Source: Fraxinus americana (taxonomy: Eukaryota > Streptophyta > Magnoliopsida > Lamiales > Oleaceae). From it: a stretch of DNA of 64,000 nucleotides. Every line of letters starts with the position of its first letter. The first letter of the stretch is position 1. The position numbers and the translations under genes are program-made. Under the pieces are notes generated by a model. The model was not told the origin of the DNA, did no database searches, and saw only the letters and a program-made list of their open reading frames with translations. Positions 36,931 to 49,428 of this stretch are shown piece by piece. The stretch spans positions 2,495,001 through 2,559,000 of the forward strand of contig CM068707.1 in NCBI GenBank assembly GCA_035079005.1, in the 5' to 3' direction.

Positions 36931-39465
36931 ATGAGTAAAGAAAGGGGGGACAGTCACCACCACAATGAAGATCAACGGTCGCCGCCGCAGTATGGAACGT
37001 TTCAAGGTGTAGCCAATTACCCTCCTCAACCAGTGATCGGTTTCCCTCAGCCAGTTCCGCCCCCTGGCGCCACCGGAGCTCCTCCACCACCATCTCAGTA
37101 TTATGCTCATGGTTATCAAGCTGTCCCAGGTATACTATTTAGCTACATATCCATGTATAACCCATAAACAAGAATAGATTTTTTAATATTTGTGAGTCAA
37201 CGCCTTTGTTTCCAAGAACTAGCTGATCAAATAATTGCATAAATGGGATGTTTAGATAATTGGGGTTCTTAATATTCACTTTGAAAATCTAATCTTTACT
37301 TCATGTGTATTCAAGAAATTCAACTTGCTAAAAGAACGGATTTATTAAGAATTATGACTTTTAGGTTTCCATTTGTTACATGGATTAATGTATCCTTTTA
37401 AACAAATGGATCAAGAGTAGCATTGTTTTTAAATCTTGCCTGATTTTTGTGTTAATCGCATTATATCGTTCGGAAACTCAATTATATTGGCCATAAAATT
37501 TTGGCTAGAATTTGTAGATAACCAAGATTATCTGTGTTTTGATGTAAAGAGATGCAACCACTTCTCCCCAAAAGCTCTAGCTGATAGGAAAGGTGTAATC
37601 TTTCCCTACATTACTTGGGATTAGGCCCGGGAATCCATCCCAAGCATGGGCTGAGCTAGGGGGCGTCGACTGCCACGCAACATTTTAAATATTTATTTAT
37701 TTTTTGAAAATCTTAGAAATTTCTTTTAATATATATTTTGCAACATGAAGATCATGGCTCCACTACTATCCCCAAGCACTATCTATATGGGATTTTACTT
37801 CGAAGTATCCTTACAAAATAGGCAAACCCTGTGGTCATGGTCGTGTATGCTCTGAATCATGTTTTCTTTCTTCGAATATATATAATTTGTTTTAGGTTTG
37901 TGGAACAATATTTTTGTAATAGTCCCACTTCTACTATATGGGGAGTTAATTGATTTTCTATTTCCTATTTCTGTATATATAATTATTTGTTTACAATGGA
38001 CAATTCAATGCTAGTCCAGGTTATGCTGTTGCAGAAGGAAGACCTGTAAGGCAGCATCGCCTTCCTTGCTGTGGTATTGGCGTTGGCTGGTTCTTGTAAG
38101 CCACTGTTTCATTTTTTTTTTCTTTTCTTCTGGCCTGTTCTTGTATCGATCAATTTTGGCTAACATATAAGGGCAAACCAATTGTGGGTTGGTGCTCATT
38201 TTTTCGTTTGTTGATCATTTGATGGACCTGTATCACTGTGGTTCCAATAGTGGTGTCATATCTTAGCATTTGCTAGAAGCAGAGTATCATTTTGTACTCC
38301 GGTATAAAAATGGAGGAATTTATCTCAAGTATGAATTGCATCTAGATAATAAGATTTAAAATGAAAGTAATTATCCAGAAAAGTGAAGGCATGCACTATA
38401 TGTATCCAACAAACTCAATTTTATTACAGCCCCAGTCCCGAACAAAATCATTATGTTATAGAATGCTTTTGTGGTGGATGTTACTGGGATTCTGAGCTCC
38501 CAACTTCTCTAGGAAGTATGAAGTCTTTTGAGTCGGGGGGGCATTTATCTCTCTTTCCCCCCTATCTTTCTTTATTTATTGTTCTTGCAATACTTCAACT
38601 GTACTTTTGTGTTGTAAATGCATATCTCTGAAATTTCATAAACCTGGTCTTTATAGGAAAAAAATATTTTCCATAATGTTACTTGCTTAGTTCCTCTATG
38701 ATTTATTCTAGATGTTAGTTCCACTTTCACTAACCTAGTAGGAATCTTTTTGAAAGGTTTATTATTGGTTTCTTCCTTGCAATCCCATGGTACGTTGCAG
38801 CATTACTTCTATTCTGCTCCAGAATTGATCCTCGCGAGAAACCTGGTTATGTTGCGAGCACTATTGCTGTAAGTACTCTATCTTCTCGACTAAAACTTTG
38901 TCTGATATCTATCGCAATATGCGTCTCAATGAATTGAAACACGAACAAGTTCCTCTGTTTTATGGTTTTCATATTATGTGAGTCTTGGCTTTGTTGTCCA
39001 GAAAATTCACTGCTGTTCATTTCTATGGTAAACAGTTACATTGCTTTAGCACCAAGGGGGCGCCTTGTATCAAAATAATAGCGCTACGAATGTATTGAAA
39101 TGAACAATTTTCCAAGAAATCGCCGAAGATGTAATAAAACTACGAGAATATCTAAGAAAATAACAAGAAAAGTGTTAAGCACTGGTTTAGCAAGGCTTAC
39201 AAGTGACCCTGACCTGGTCTAACTCTATTTTTATCCATACATTGATTCTATAGGACCTACAACTTTTACTCACTTATTTTTCCTACACTTCTTAGGATAC
39301 ACAACTTATAAGCACTACCAAACAAGAGTTGATGCTCTTTGTCGTTGTATCCTAATTCTTGATGCTCTTATTTGTCCTTATGTATGGACCTGTTGAACTG
39401 TTTTTGTGCAGGCTATTCTGGCCACAGTTGCTATTATCTTTGGGCTTACAAATACGGACTGGTGA
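36931..39465 (+). CDS. Ribosomal-L18a-like small membrane protein
   Basis: Exons 36931-37129, 38020-38095, 38757-38868 and 39412-39465 join to 146 residues plus TGA, with clean GT-AG borders and consistent phases (G/GT makes Gly67, TT/G makes Leu92). The N-terminal 66 residues are hydrophilic and Pro/Gln-rich (QPVIGFPQPVPPPG, SQYYAHGYQAVPG). A conserved block follows: GRPVRQHRLPCCGIGVGWFL. Two hydrophobic segments come next, at about residues 87-113 and 122-143, separated by SRIDPREKPGY. Plant databases call this family 60S ribosomal protein L18a-like, but the two membrane segments argue against a ribosomal role, and its function is not established. It probably sits in a membrane with the proline-rich tail exposed. 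The gene looks intact. Confidence 0.9.
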
Positions 39466-40048
39466 ATCACCTCCAAAGCGTGTATGCGGACACAAACATC
39501 CACCGAAAGCTAGCTCGATTTCTGTTTTCGGTGTTGGCATTATGGGCTACTATGTAATTTTGTATGTAATTACTGATTTTTCTTTCTGTGGAGTACTATA
39601 TCATGTCTTGCTTCAGTTATATGTCTCCAGTTCTAAAACATTCTCTAGCAAGTGTGACTGCTAAGCTCGGTGGAAGATTTATGCTGTTTGTGCGATAAAT
39701 ATTTGAGTAATGTGCAATTTTACATTTCATTTATTCGTTTAGTCGACAAGCAAGAATATAAACTTCTGCCACCGTCATCTCGGGTTTGACAATTTATATT
39801 TTCCCTTTTTTCACGAAATTGATTTTTCTTGGGTTGGCCAACAGAGAAATTGACAGGAAATCGACGGAAGGACCATTTGCGCAATCAAAAATGTAATTCA
39901 GGGTGAAAATGTTAAAAAAAAAAATGTAAGAATATTTTGCACAATAATATTGAAAGATATAATTGTTATATGCTAATTACCCTTTAATATGTGGGGGTTA
40001 TGTCCTTGTTTGGGCTTCTTTAATTTGATAATACATTACTTTTTCTAT
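39466..40048. other. 3' UTR of the L18a-like gene and spacer
   Basis: AT-rich sequence with no further exon. The beginning should be 3' UTR. No clear polyadenylation signal can be singled out. Confidence 0.4.
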
Positions 40049-40303
40049 TTGAATCACACATTCTCTAATAAAATAATACTACAGATACATTCAAAAAAAA
40101 ATTCCTTGTTTGTTAACGGTTCATTATTCAAAACATCACTATTATAAAATACTCTTTTCTCAAAAATCTAATTATAATGAATAATTAGATTTTTAAGAAA
40201 AGTGTATTTTGTATAGTGTTTTTTTTGAATAATGTGTAGTTAAAAAAATGAATTTTTTTGAATTTATGTGTAATATTATTTTATTGAGAATGTGTGGTTC
40301 AAA
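40049..40303. mobile_element. Palindromic MITE
   Basis: A near-perfect palindrome centred at about 40176 (TCTAATTATAATGAATAATTAG region). The left arm starts TTGAATCACACATTCTCTAA; the right arm ends TTGAGAATGTGTGGTTCAA. It shares the CACACATTCTCTAA word with the MITEs at 35.5-35.9 kb. A compound microsatellite follows immediately. Confidence 0.75.
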
Positions 40304-40310
40304 AGTAAGT

Positions 40311-40357
40311 GAGAGAGAGAGAGAGAGAGAGTGTGTGTGTGTGTGCGCGCGCGCGTG
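40311..40357. repeat. Compound microsatellite (GA)n(GT)n(GC)n
   Basis: About 20 bases of GA repeats pass into GT repeats and then GCGCGCGCGC without interruption. The whole tract is alternating purine-pyrimidine in its GT/GC part. Confidence 0.95.
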
Positions 40358-41349
40358 TTTATACATATATTGAGAGTAATTACGTGTAAAATTATTTTAT
40401 TGAGAGAATGTTGTTGAAAATGAGGTTGAAAAAAAATGAATTTTAAAAAAATGCGGATCAAAGATTGGCTAAGAAAAATATTGATTTATTAGTGAAGTAT
40501 AAAATATTAATTAATTCAATGACTTTTAATTCTTCAAAAGGCACAATTTTTTATTAAAAAATTATAAGCATTGATAATAACTGGTAATCTCAGAAAAATT
40601 AACACAGTAAAAGTAAATCAGTTTCACTTTCTTCCTCCTTTTTTTGCAAGCGTGTTTAACTGTGGTTAAAAATTGAAAATAAAAAGAGACTCGAACTGAA
40701 AAGAGAGAAATGCAAGGACTAAGTTGTACTTTGAAGCTTGCGGATCGAATGGCTATGATCGCAAGGCTACTAAAATACACACCTGCAAGCTCAAATTGTA
40801 TACTATACAATCGTCACTAAAAGCCCGTCGAAAAAACTTATTTGCTATTTTGATTCAATCTCCTTTTGGAAAAGTAATTAGGGCAAGAGTTTATAAATAT
40901 ATCTTCATTTACAATTCAAGGGGAAATATTAGAGAGAGGCTCTCAAATAACAAAAATAAGAGCAAAAAGGAGGAGACATATTCTTTAGAAGCTTTATATA
41001 AGTTTTGATACAAAACATATATTCCAACATACATCTTTGCAGATTGTGTTGAAGAAGAAGACATTAAGGAGATAATTCAAAAATCATTAAACAGATTCAA
41101 GAATTAAGATTTTTTTCTATCTTTCTTCTCAATCTTTAATTCCAAATATTGTTTTTGTATCGTTTTAACTAATTGTATAGATGCTAGGATAATTAATGTT
41201 TGTTTTGAATGCTTGTTATGATCTTTGAGTCTACCACGAACTACATTTCATAGTCCTCCAAAATATCAATAGAAATCATATATCAACTCAAAAGAATCGA
41301 ATACTTTGAAAATATGAAAATGATTAAGAAATTAGATCATCTTTATATC

Positions 41350-42390
41350 CAGGGGCGGAGGGAGGGGTGGGCTATAGCCCAGCCCTACCCCAGCCCAAAA
41401 GCAATTTTTTTTTTTTTTTAAATATTTGGTTTAAATATTTGGTTAATTGTGAATCATTTCAGTTTTACACTTAGGTTGTAAATAAAATTAATTGGGCTAA
41501 AATTAATATTTGAGCTCAACAAATTTTACTTTTTTTAAAAAAAATTTCACCATGAATTTGCTTCTGAACTGGGAATTAATTTATGGGCTAGGCTAATTTT
41601 ATTCTTTTTAGTTTTTCTCCGTGAAGTTTATTCTGAAATGATGTTGTTATCAAAATAAGTAATATGTGATATATTTAATTTTATTAGTTTAAAAATATAT
41701 TTGTTAGAACATTGTTACGAGTGTTCAAAAATATATTATGACCAATGTTTTAAACTTATAGAAAATAATATATAACATTAATATATTAAAAATCAAGTGC
41801 GATTTAAGTTAAATTTGAAAATTAAATAAATGAAAGGATGAAGGTGAATATTACAATTTAATTAGTTTGGATTCAAAATCAAATTAGTCAATTAGACATA
41901 CATTTGGAAAATGATTTTTGATGGACATTTTAACATTTTTTTTATTATGTCACTATCCCATATTGGAAGTTTATGAAACTATTGGAGAGAAGAGCATTTA
42001 TAAAAGACATTATCTCACATTAAAAGTTTATGAAACAATTTGAGATAAGTGTATCTATAATATGAACATGACATCCAATAGTTTTCTATGGGCCTTTGAA
42101 TTATAATCTATGAGGTCCATTCATGAAGTTAAAAAATCTTAAACTAAAAAAAGAAAAAAAAAAAATCAGGAAAACCACCAAACTGCGACTAGTTCATCGA
42201 TTTACGGTTGAACCGGTCGGTTCAGTGGGTTTTGAACGGTTCTGTCATAATGAGTTAGCTGTGCATGATTTTGCCCGATTTTTGGTCCAAATTTTGTTTT
42301 ATCATGTGGTTTAAAACATCTTTTAGTGTATAAGTTCATTGGGAAAAAAAAAAATTTCAGTCCAACCTAAAATATTTCCTGGCGCCCCTG
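41350..42390. mobile_element. hAT-type non-autonomous element, 1,041 bp
   Basis: Ends are CAGGGGCGGAGGG and GGCGCCCCTG. Perfect 8-bp duplications TTTATATC flank it (41342-41349 and 42391-42398). The left end continues into a CCC/GGG-rich inverted motif (GGTGGGCTATAGCCCAGCCC). The interior is AT-rich with no transposase frame. It contains two related stretches around 41945 and 42010 (CACTATCCCATATTGGAAGT and TATCTCACATTAAAAGT, each followed by TTATGAAAC). No product can be assigned. Confidence 0.85.
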
Positions 42391-42820
42391 TTTATATCAA
42401 TCATATTAAGAAAAACAATAATTTTGTCGTATACTTCGAAAATATCTTAAAATCTATGAAATACAGCAGGCCACGTACTGAAAATTTGGACCATTACTTT
42501 GTTAGCGTGGTTGGTAAGGAAATTGACAATCTTTTGTTTCGCGATGTCACTTGGTTCGTTAAACCAGAAAAATTAACCACCAAAATAATAAAAATAATAA
42601 TATAACATTTCAATACTCTATGATAAAAAAAAAAAATCTCTAATATTCAATATCAATATGTTCAAACCTGTAAAAAATTACTAAATTAAACAAACAATCA
42701 ATAAATAAAAATTTAATTATAAATTGATTTATTTTTATAGAATTTTAATTAAAAATTGATATTTCTTTAGAGAAAACTTGAAGAAACTATGAAAAGAAGA
42801 GACTGAAAAATCTTATAAGA

Positions 42821-42823
<3 letters not shown>

Positions 42824-42878
<55 letters not shown>

Positions 42879-42896
42879 TTATTTATTTATTTATTT
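42824..42896. repeat. Microsatellite (TA)n followed by (TTTA)n, unit 1
   Basis: About 50 bases of AT repeats run into TTTA repeats. The homologous locus in unit 2 is at 51604-51690, with different repeat numbers. Confidence 0.95.
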
Positions 42897-44527
42897 TGAA
42901 AGTCTTTCAAAATTTTGGTATGAATGAGAGAATTTTTATGAGATTTTATATTTAGGACGTATCTAGTGCTGATTCTTCATCAGTTTAAAATTAAAACATT
43001 GATCGTTGCTTTGTCAAGATAGACCCCACCTTTGAGATGACTGGTCAAATAAGACGACCTACATTTACACGTAACGACTATGAAATCAATTTTCTTTTGT
43101 TTCAAAAAGCACGCCCAAACAATCCCTTATACTTCTATTCAAAAATCAGTATGTGATAGATTTTTGCAACAATTGTTGACATTTTGAATGTCGTAACTTT
43201 CTAAAATATTTTGATAATATTTTGTAACTACTAAAAAATTTGAAAAGTAACAACCCGTTTGTCTATCTTTATCTTTTAAATTTTTTTCCATTTTAAATTC
43301 AGTCTCCTAATAAAATATTTTAAAAGCACACTACCCAATAATTCAGTATTTTAAAACTCATTTTCTACTCTTAACGCAATTTATCCTGAAATCTAAAAAA
43401 ATCTTGAATTGAATCTTGACTTTCAAGTGAATTGGAGGAGTCTTTGAAAAGTCTACCTCAAATTCGCCGGACATAAGTAGTTTAAAGAATCCATGTAAAT
43501 TGCCTTCATATTTATCCAGAAGGAAAAATTGATTTTTCAGAAATTGCAGTTCTGTCTCTCTTTGGGTAATTCAATTATTCAAAACTCCTATTAACTCTTA
43601 ATTCTTTACTTTCTTTGTTTTATTTTATTTTTTCCATTTTCATCAGTATCTTTTCCCCATTTTTTGCCATTTTCTGTGAATTGATTCCTGGGTTCAATGA
43701 AATGCATATTGGGATGTCAATTGTTGTTTATCTATCAGCTGTTAATTCATGGGAAACAAGTACAAGTTCCATTTTTTTCCATAAAAATTGCTCAAATGTT
43801 ACATAAGGATGGTTGAGGTGTATTTGGCTAAAGAATTAGCTCGACTGCCCAATTGGAAATTTAAAGACTTTCTGATTTGTATGCTTCTGAGTTTCATATT
43901 CTTTTGGGAGAATTGGGACATGCTTGTTACTTTGATGCTTGAAGCCTACTCCGAGCTTTACTGTTTATCATTATCGTTCAAGGTTTTATGTGAAACTATA
44001 TAGATCTAATTTTCGATTTCTGGTAAAGGACAAAACCTCTGATTTAATAGAATTTGGACATTTTAGAAGTTAAAAATGTGAATTAACATTGCGATGTCCA
44101 CAGCATTTGGACAAAAAACTTGCAACGGGCTTTACCGAATGAACACTTTTACGAGATGTTTGGCATATATTATTGATATAAAGATAGTCTACGTGGAGAC
44201 ACTTTTGGACTATTTTGGCCTATAGTTTTTGAATTTTCTGTGTGATGGTTTTCTAGAGTTTGAAGTAGATTCGTAGAAGATTTTCGCAATGCCACCCGCA
44301 TGCTTATCTATATTCCTCAATATATCAAATCTGGCATTCAATTTCATTTGTCTACTGGATCCCATATATGGACAGCATCTACTATAGGCATATGCACCAC
44401 ATCTGTCTGTACCTCTGTCTACTGCAAGAAATATTCTCTGTACTGTTTCTAAGTTAGTGACTCCATTGACAATTTTTTTTTCCTGCACCCTAATTTGGAA
44501 CTCTAGTTGAGGGTTTTGCACCTAAAG

Positions 44528-46280
44528 ATGGATTCCAGTTCCAGGAATGTTGAACAAGAGCTTGATCGTATCAGCAACCTCCCAGAGCCAATTAGATGTC
44601 TAATCATCTCAAGGCTTCCTATTGAAGAACTTGTAAGAACAAGTGTTCTATCAAAGAGCTGGCATAATACTTGGAAAAATGTTCCGCATCTTTATTTTGA
44701 TCTAACGCGAATGACAAAGGCTTGTGAGAGAAATGTGCGAAGCCATTGTGCACAATACTCTGGCGCGCGTTCCAAGCAGCATATCGATCAGCTTCATGAT
44801 GCAGCTAGATTAGTTAATACTATCCTCAATGCTCACTCGGCCCCTCTCACTAGTTGCAGGATTAATCAATTTACAATAGGTTTTGAGCCAGTAGAATCTG
44901 TTAAATATCTTACCCAAATAAAAGGAGTTCAAGAACTGTATCTTACTGGCCGACCTTTGATAAGAATTGGTGGTGAAAAGCTAAAGCCACGCCCCTTTCC
45001 CTCATGGGGAAAGACCCTTCAAGTTCTTGAACTTAGCAAATACACCATCAAGGATGCATCAATTTTCATAGGATGTGACAGTTTGCATACATTGAGGCTG
45101 AAGATTGTTAAATTAGACAATAAAACTATGGATGAAATACTGACTTACTGTGAAGCCCTTAAAGAATTTATTCTAAGTTCTTGCACTGGGGTTGAAAATC
45201 TCATGATATCTAATAAAAACCTCAAAATCTTGGAGCTCCATAATATTTCCTTTAGTCTAATTAACATATATGCTGAGAGTCTAGCTGTGCTTGTGCTTGA
45301 CAACATTCAGTGTCCAGCTAGTTGTCTCGTCATTGAAGCACCTGCGGTGGTGAAATTGGAAGCTTTCCATGTACGGAAAAAACAAGCGATTGATTCTCTC
45401 AATCATGAAGATTGTTTCGAAATGGAGGATATTCTGTCCCGTTGCTGCGGAATCTTGGTAAGAGAAATCCTAACTTTGTAGTCACTGATATTATTTTCTA
45501 GACTCTGCTACCTTTTTTTTTTTTTTTTGTTTATGTTCTTCCGTTTTGTTGTTTTGGGGCATGTGTGTGTGTTGTAGGGGTCCTGTAATGATGCTGGGCG
45601 TCCTATATCCGCTCGGACTCTCTACATAAGTCCATTCAAGAAATTGCTGATGTTATCATTAAATTTGGACCTAAACAATATCAAGGAGGCGATAATACTG
45701 TCTTACTTTTTCAAAGAGTGCTCTGGCCTAAAAACTCTACATATATGTATTCCTGTAAGTACACACTCTGAAATAGTCTGAAGATGTTTCAATGGGATGC
45801 TGATTGTTAAATTGTTTCCTTTATCTTCTGCATCCCCATTGAAACAAATACATAAAGAAATATAATTAAAGATAAGAAGTTAATTTCTTAATAAACAAGA
45901 TAAAGAAACGAAAATCACTTTTGTTTTTCTCCTCCATTCTTTGATTGCAGGCCGACAGCACAGATAACTCGAACCAAGCTTCGGGAAACCAACTCTCATA
46001 TCCTGAGTATTTGCTCTGGGATGAAAAGGAGATATTTGAAAGCATAGAATATAATTTAAGTACGGTGCACATTACACAATTTAGAGGAACGGAGCTTGAA
46101 ATAGGATTTGCGAAGTATATAATCACTAGAGCTCCAAAGATGAAAACGATCATCATCGATTGTCAGGATAGCTGCACAACTGATGTGCTGAGCTTGAAGA
46201 AGCTACCTAAGGCATCTGTGCATTTGTCTGTTCGGATCATCCCAGAGTATCAAGTGTCTAGAAAGAGAATTTGCTTGTAG
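44528..46280 (+). CDS. F-box/FBD/LRR-like protein, copy 1
   Basis: Exons 44528-45457, 45578-45754 and 45951-46280, all phase 0, encode 478 residues. The start is the ATG of MDSSSRNVEQEL. Residues about 15-55 form the F-box (ISNLPEPIRCLIISRLPIEE, LSKSWHNTWKN). Leu-rich repeats follow (VQELYLTGRPL, LQVLELSKYTI, LHTLRLKIV, LKILELHNISF). Exon 3 encodes an FBD-like end (STVHITQFRGTELEIGFAKY, then RAPKMKTIIIDC). F-box proteins bring substrates to SCF ubiquitin ligases through SKP1; the target is unknown. Compared with copy 2 it lacks an eight-to-ten-residue basic stretch after MTKACER. Its C-terminus is in another frame (ending QVSRKRICL) because of a 4-base indel near 46230. It is intact as an ORF and probably expressed. 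Confidence 0.88.
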
Positions 46281-48195
46281 AATATGGCCATCCATGAAGG
46301 TCATTTGACATATCTAGTTTTCCTTTTAAGTTTTTAGTTTTTTATGCTTTTTGAAGTTGAATATTTGGGAATTGAAATAGTTTGAAAGAATTCTATATTA
46401 TTCGCATCCTTCTTTTTAGTAATCAGCATTCGGCATTCTCATATTTCTTTAACCATTTATCAGCAATACAATGGAAGTAATATATCCAACATGCTCGTTC
46501 CAAATTGTGTGAATATTTTTTTGATGGAGAAATGCAAATGGATGAGGCTATTCTGTGCATGTAACGAATGGTAAAAGCTTCCATTTTTGGGACCTTGATA
46601 ACTTTTTCTTGTACATATTCGTATTCTGGATGTGAACATGTTTAACTGCTCAAGACAGCTCGAGAAAATGAACCATGTGTTGGATAAATATTTGTCAGCT
46701 GAGTAAATTTGTTTTTGTTACATTTTGAAATTAAATATAGTTCATTTTTCGATAAATTTGAGTTTGCTTTTTTTATATTATAAATTAAGTGCTTAAGTTG
46801 TTAAGCACAGACATATTCAATTTATAATTCTACTTAAGTTTTATTGTCCACGATACTTAAATAATGGCGAACACTTTATTTTAAAAAGATTTTCTCAATT
46901 TTATTGAAGTTAACTTTGATAAGAAAATTGTATGTACAACGTATTGGTCTGGACCACTTGAAACTTAATTTCACTCTTGTATGTAAGATCAAATCACTAG
47001 TCATTATCTCGATGTCTTGAAAATTAAAGTGAAAGAATTGGAAACAAATACGCGCAACATAACTAAAGGGGTTTTTTAGTGGACGGTTAGATTTGAGCTC
47101 AATAATTCGACATTAATTGTTGAATTATATTGTGACGTGTTCACCTGGGACTACAAGATAGAAAATGAGATTTAAAGATTTAATGTATATTTGAAAATGC
47201 ATTGTGGTCATTTACTTGTTTAGAGTACTCAATGTTGTCTTCGAGGGTTATACACAAGAACAATAAGTTAGATAATATAAATATTATTTTCATATAATTA
47301 TTTAATTATATATAACTTTAAAAATTTCAGTTAGATGCAATCTCATTCTTTTAGTAAAATAGAATGAAATTAATAAATTTTCTCAACCAATCAAGAGTTG
47401 ACCAGGTCAAGATTAATTCATTGAAGTTTAGTTTAATCCATTTAATGTTTTCAAAATAAGAATATGGAACAAATTATAAATTGTAATCCACTATTAACTA
47501 TAGTAGAATTAATTAATTAGATTGGGACGTGCTATGTATGTGCTATTTATACATGGAAAGATTGTCATTTGGATTAGAACTAAAGGGAAGTGTCCTTTCT
47601 GGTTATGGAAAGTTTCCTTATCCAAACTAAAAGGAAGAATTCTTTTTGGATGTTTCCTTATCCAAGTCATGTCCATATTATAAATATGTTTATATTAAGA
47701 TTCAAGGGTAATTCGTGCAATACCCCATAACTTTACTGATTTTGCGCAATGCCCTCTAATCTTTCATTTTGCCGCAAAACTCCCAAATCAGCCAACCTTT
47801 GCGTAATGCTCCCTACCGTCAATTTCAGTTAGTTTCTCCGTTAAAATGACTTTTGAATGTCAAAGTGAATAAACTCACCATGGACTTTTTCGTCTCATCA
47901 TCTCTACTGAAGACAAAGAATAGTGAAGAAGACGACGATGACAAAATACTTGATGTGTGGTTTGGAGGGTGCCATTGATAACGTATTTTGCTATGCTGCA
48001 AGTTTTGGGTGCATTGAAAGAACAAAACTACGAGATGTGCCAAATTGGGTACCATTTTTTACAGTTTTGTTACTTTCGAAAGTTCAACACTTGAAATTGT
48101 TTATGTGACATTGTCTATGATATATAGAAAGAAGGTCCATTTCTTGGATGCTCTAAAGAATTGGGTGAGATGTGGAAAGAACAAGATGAAAATAA
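46281..48195. other. F-box downstream region, unit 1
   Basis: 3' UTR and AT-rich spacer with no gene. At 47703-48180 is a repeat-like block (GGGTAATTCGTGCAATACCC, then CTTTTTCGTCTCATCATCTC). It also occurs in unit 2 at 56735-57210, and a related piece lies inverted near 62765-62830. This suggests a dispersed element of unknown class. Confidence 0.5.
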
Positions 48196-48987
48196 TGTGT
48201 AAAAACATTATAAAAAACTATCGCAAGTGTACGGCTCGTTCAACTAATAAAATGGATTTTAGAGTCCAAGTATTGTTCTCACAGAGATTTATTAGTTCGA
48301 TTTTACCTATTCTAACCTTAATCGAAACGTGAAATGTGGTTGAGTTTTGTAACTAAATTGTAGCTAAACTAAATGAAAGCAATAGTTGATGAATTAGTTG
48401 AACTAAATGTAAATTATATGATTGAATGCAAATTGAAGTAATTCATAGAAAAGAAACGCACTAGGTTCGCGAATCCCCATGCAATTATCCATTTTAATTC
48501 TAGTTCTACAAAATTGACAATATGTTTGAATTGATGAAGAATCAATGTTTCTAACATATTCAATAATCTCTCTCGAGTAGAATTGAATCTATTTTAACAT
48601 ACCATTTGACTATATTTCTATGACAAATGCAATATACAAGAATGCATGACGTTTTGTAAACACTTAGAAATTCACGTAGAGCATATTAGTATATTTCTAT
48701 CCCCTATCGGACCCTACGATGATTTATACCCCGTCGACCTTATTTCTTTCTTTCGAATGCATAAAATAAGCCACCACACTCATACAGCTATTACACATAT
48801 AATTGTAGAGAAAAAAACAATGTATATAAATCATTTAATAATTCAAAACACGTTTTAATGTCAACAAAGTAAAATTAGGAATTAAAATATCACATCACAA
48901 GGTTCATCGTTCACCTAACACATATAAATCTAACCTAACATGATAGAATAAAGGAAATCGGAAAATTTAATAAAGAACGATATCACC
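48196..48987 (-). mobile_element. Truncated Tat/Ogre-like LTR at the end of unit 1
   Basis: Matches about the first 790 bases of the LTR at 57225-58725, with the same flanking DNA on its left, so the LTR was already present before the duplication. It breaks off at 48987 and is followed by unrelated sequence. Confidence 0.8.
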
Positions 48988-48995
48988 GAAGATCG

Positions 48996-49225
48996 AAGTT
49001 AACTGTGACCTTAATAAGACATCAGGGACCTTGGAATTGAAGCAGTTATCTGAATTAATCTAATTGTGACCTTAATAAGATATCTGTGACCTTATATTTT
49101 TTTTTGATGAGTAACTAAAGAAGTTAACTATGAACTTAATAAGATATCCGTGACCTTAGCATTGGAGCAGTTATTTGTACTAAGCTAACTGTGATCTCAA
49201 TAAGGTATCTGTGACCTCGGAATCG
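48996..49225. repeat. Minisatellite, about 62-bp unit, about 4 copies
   Basis: Repeats of GTTAACTGTGACCTTAATAAG followed by ATATCTGTGACCTTGGAATTG and GAAGCAGTTATCTGAATTAA, with variations, at about 60-63-base spacing. It lies between the two large duplication units, where the homology is interrupted. Confidence 0.75.
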
Positions 49226-49428
49226 GTATAATCGCAGGAATTAAGTGCGGTCGGGAAATAGTCGCCGGAGAAGTAGAGGTGGTGGAGGTGGGTTGGGGTG
49301 ATTAATTATATAATATTACAATTAAATATTTAATTTAATATAATAATTGTAAAATATAATTAATTAATTCATGAAAAAACATGATTTTTGTAATTCTAAA
49401 CATTGGGGGCCTGATTTTTGATTTCATG

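Larger units (their letters stand above)
42565..48987. repeat. Tandem duplication unit 1 carrying an F-box/FBD gene
   Basis: Homology with unit 2 (51366-58000) starts at CAGAAAAATTAACCACC and ends inside an LTR at CGATATCACC. Within it the copies agree apart from indels and scattered substitutions. Unit 1 keeps about 312 bases (46605-46916) that unit 2 lacks, between two TTGATAA words. Unit 1 lacks the MITE found at 55813-56185. Confidence 0.93.

Noticed and set aside
36832..37119. Minus-strand frame opposite exon 1 of the L18a-like gene
   Set aside because: It is complementary to a real exon, with no family resemblance of its own.
36931..39465. Naming the L18a-like gene as a genuine ribosomal protein
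   Set aside because: The product is 146 residues with two hydrophobic membrane segments and a Pro-rich tail. The database name is only a similarity label.
44210..44521. A minus-strand frame upstream of the F-box gene, also present at 53029-53244
   Set aside because: Single-base indels between the two copies shift the frame in several places, so there is no coding constraint. It is the F-box gene's upstream region read backwards.
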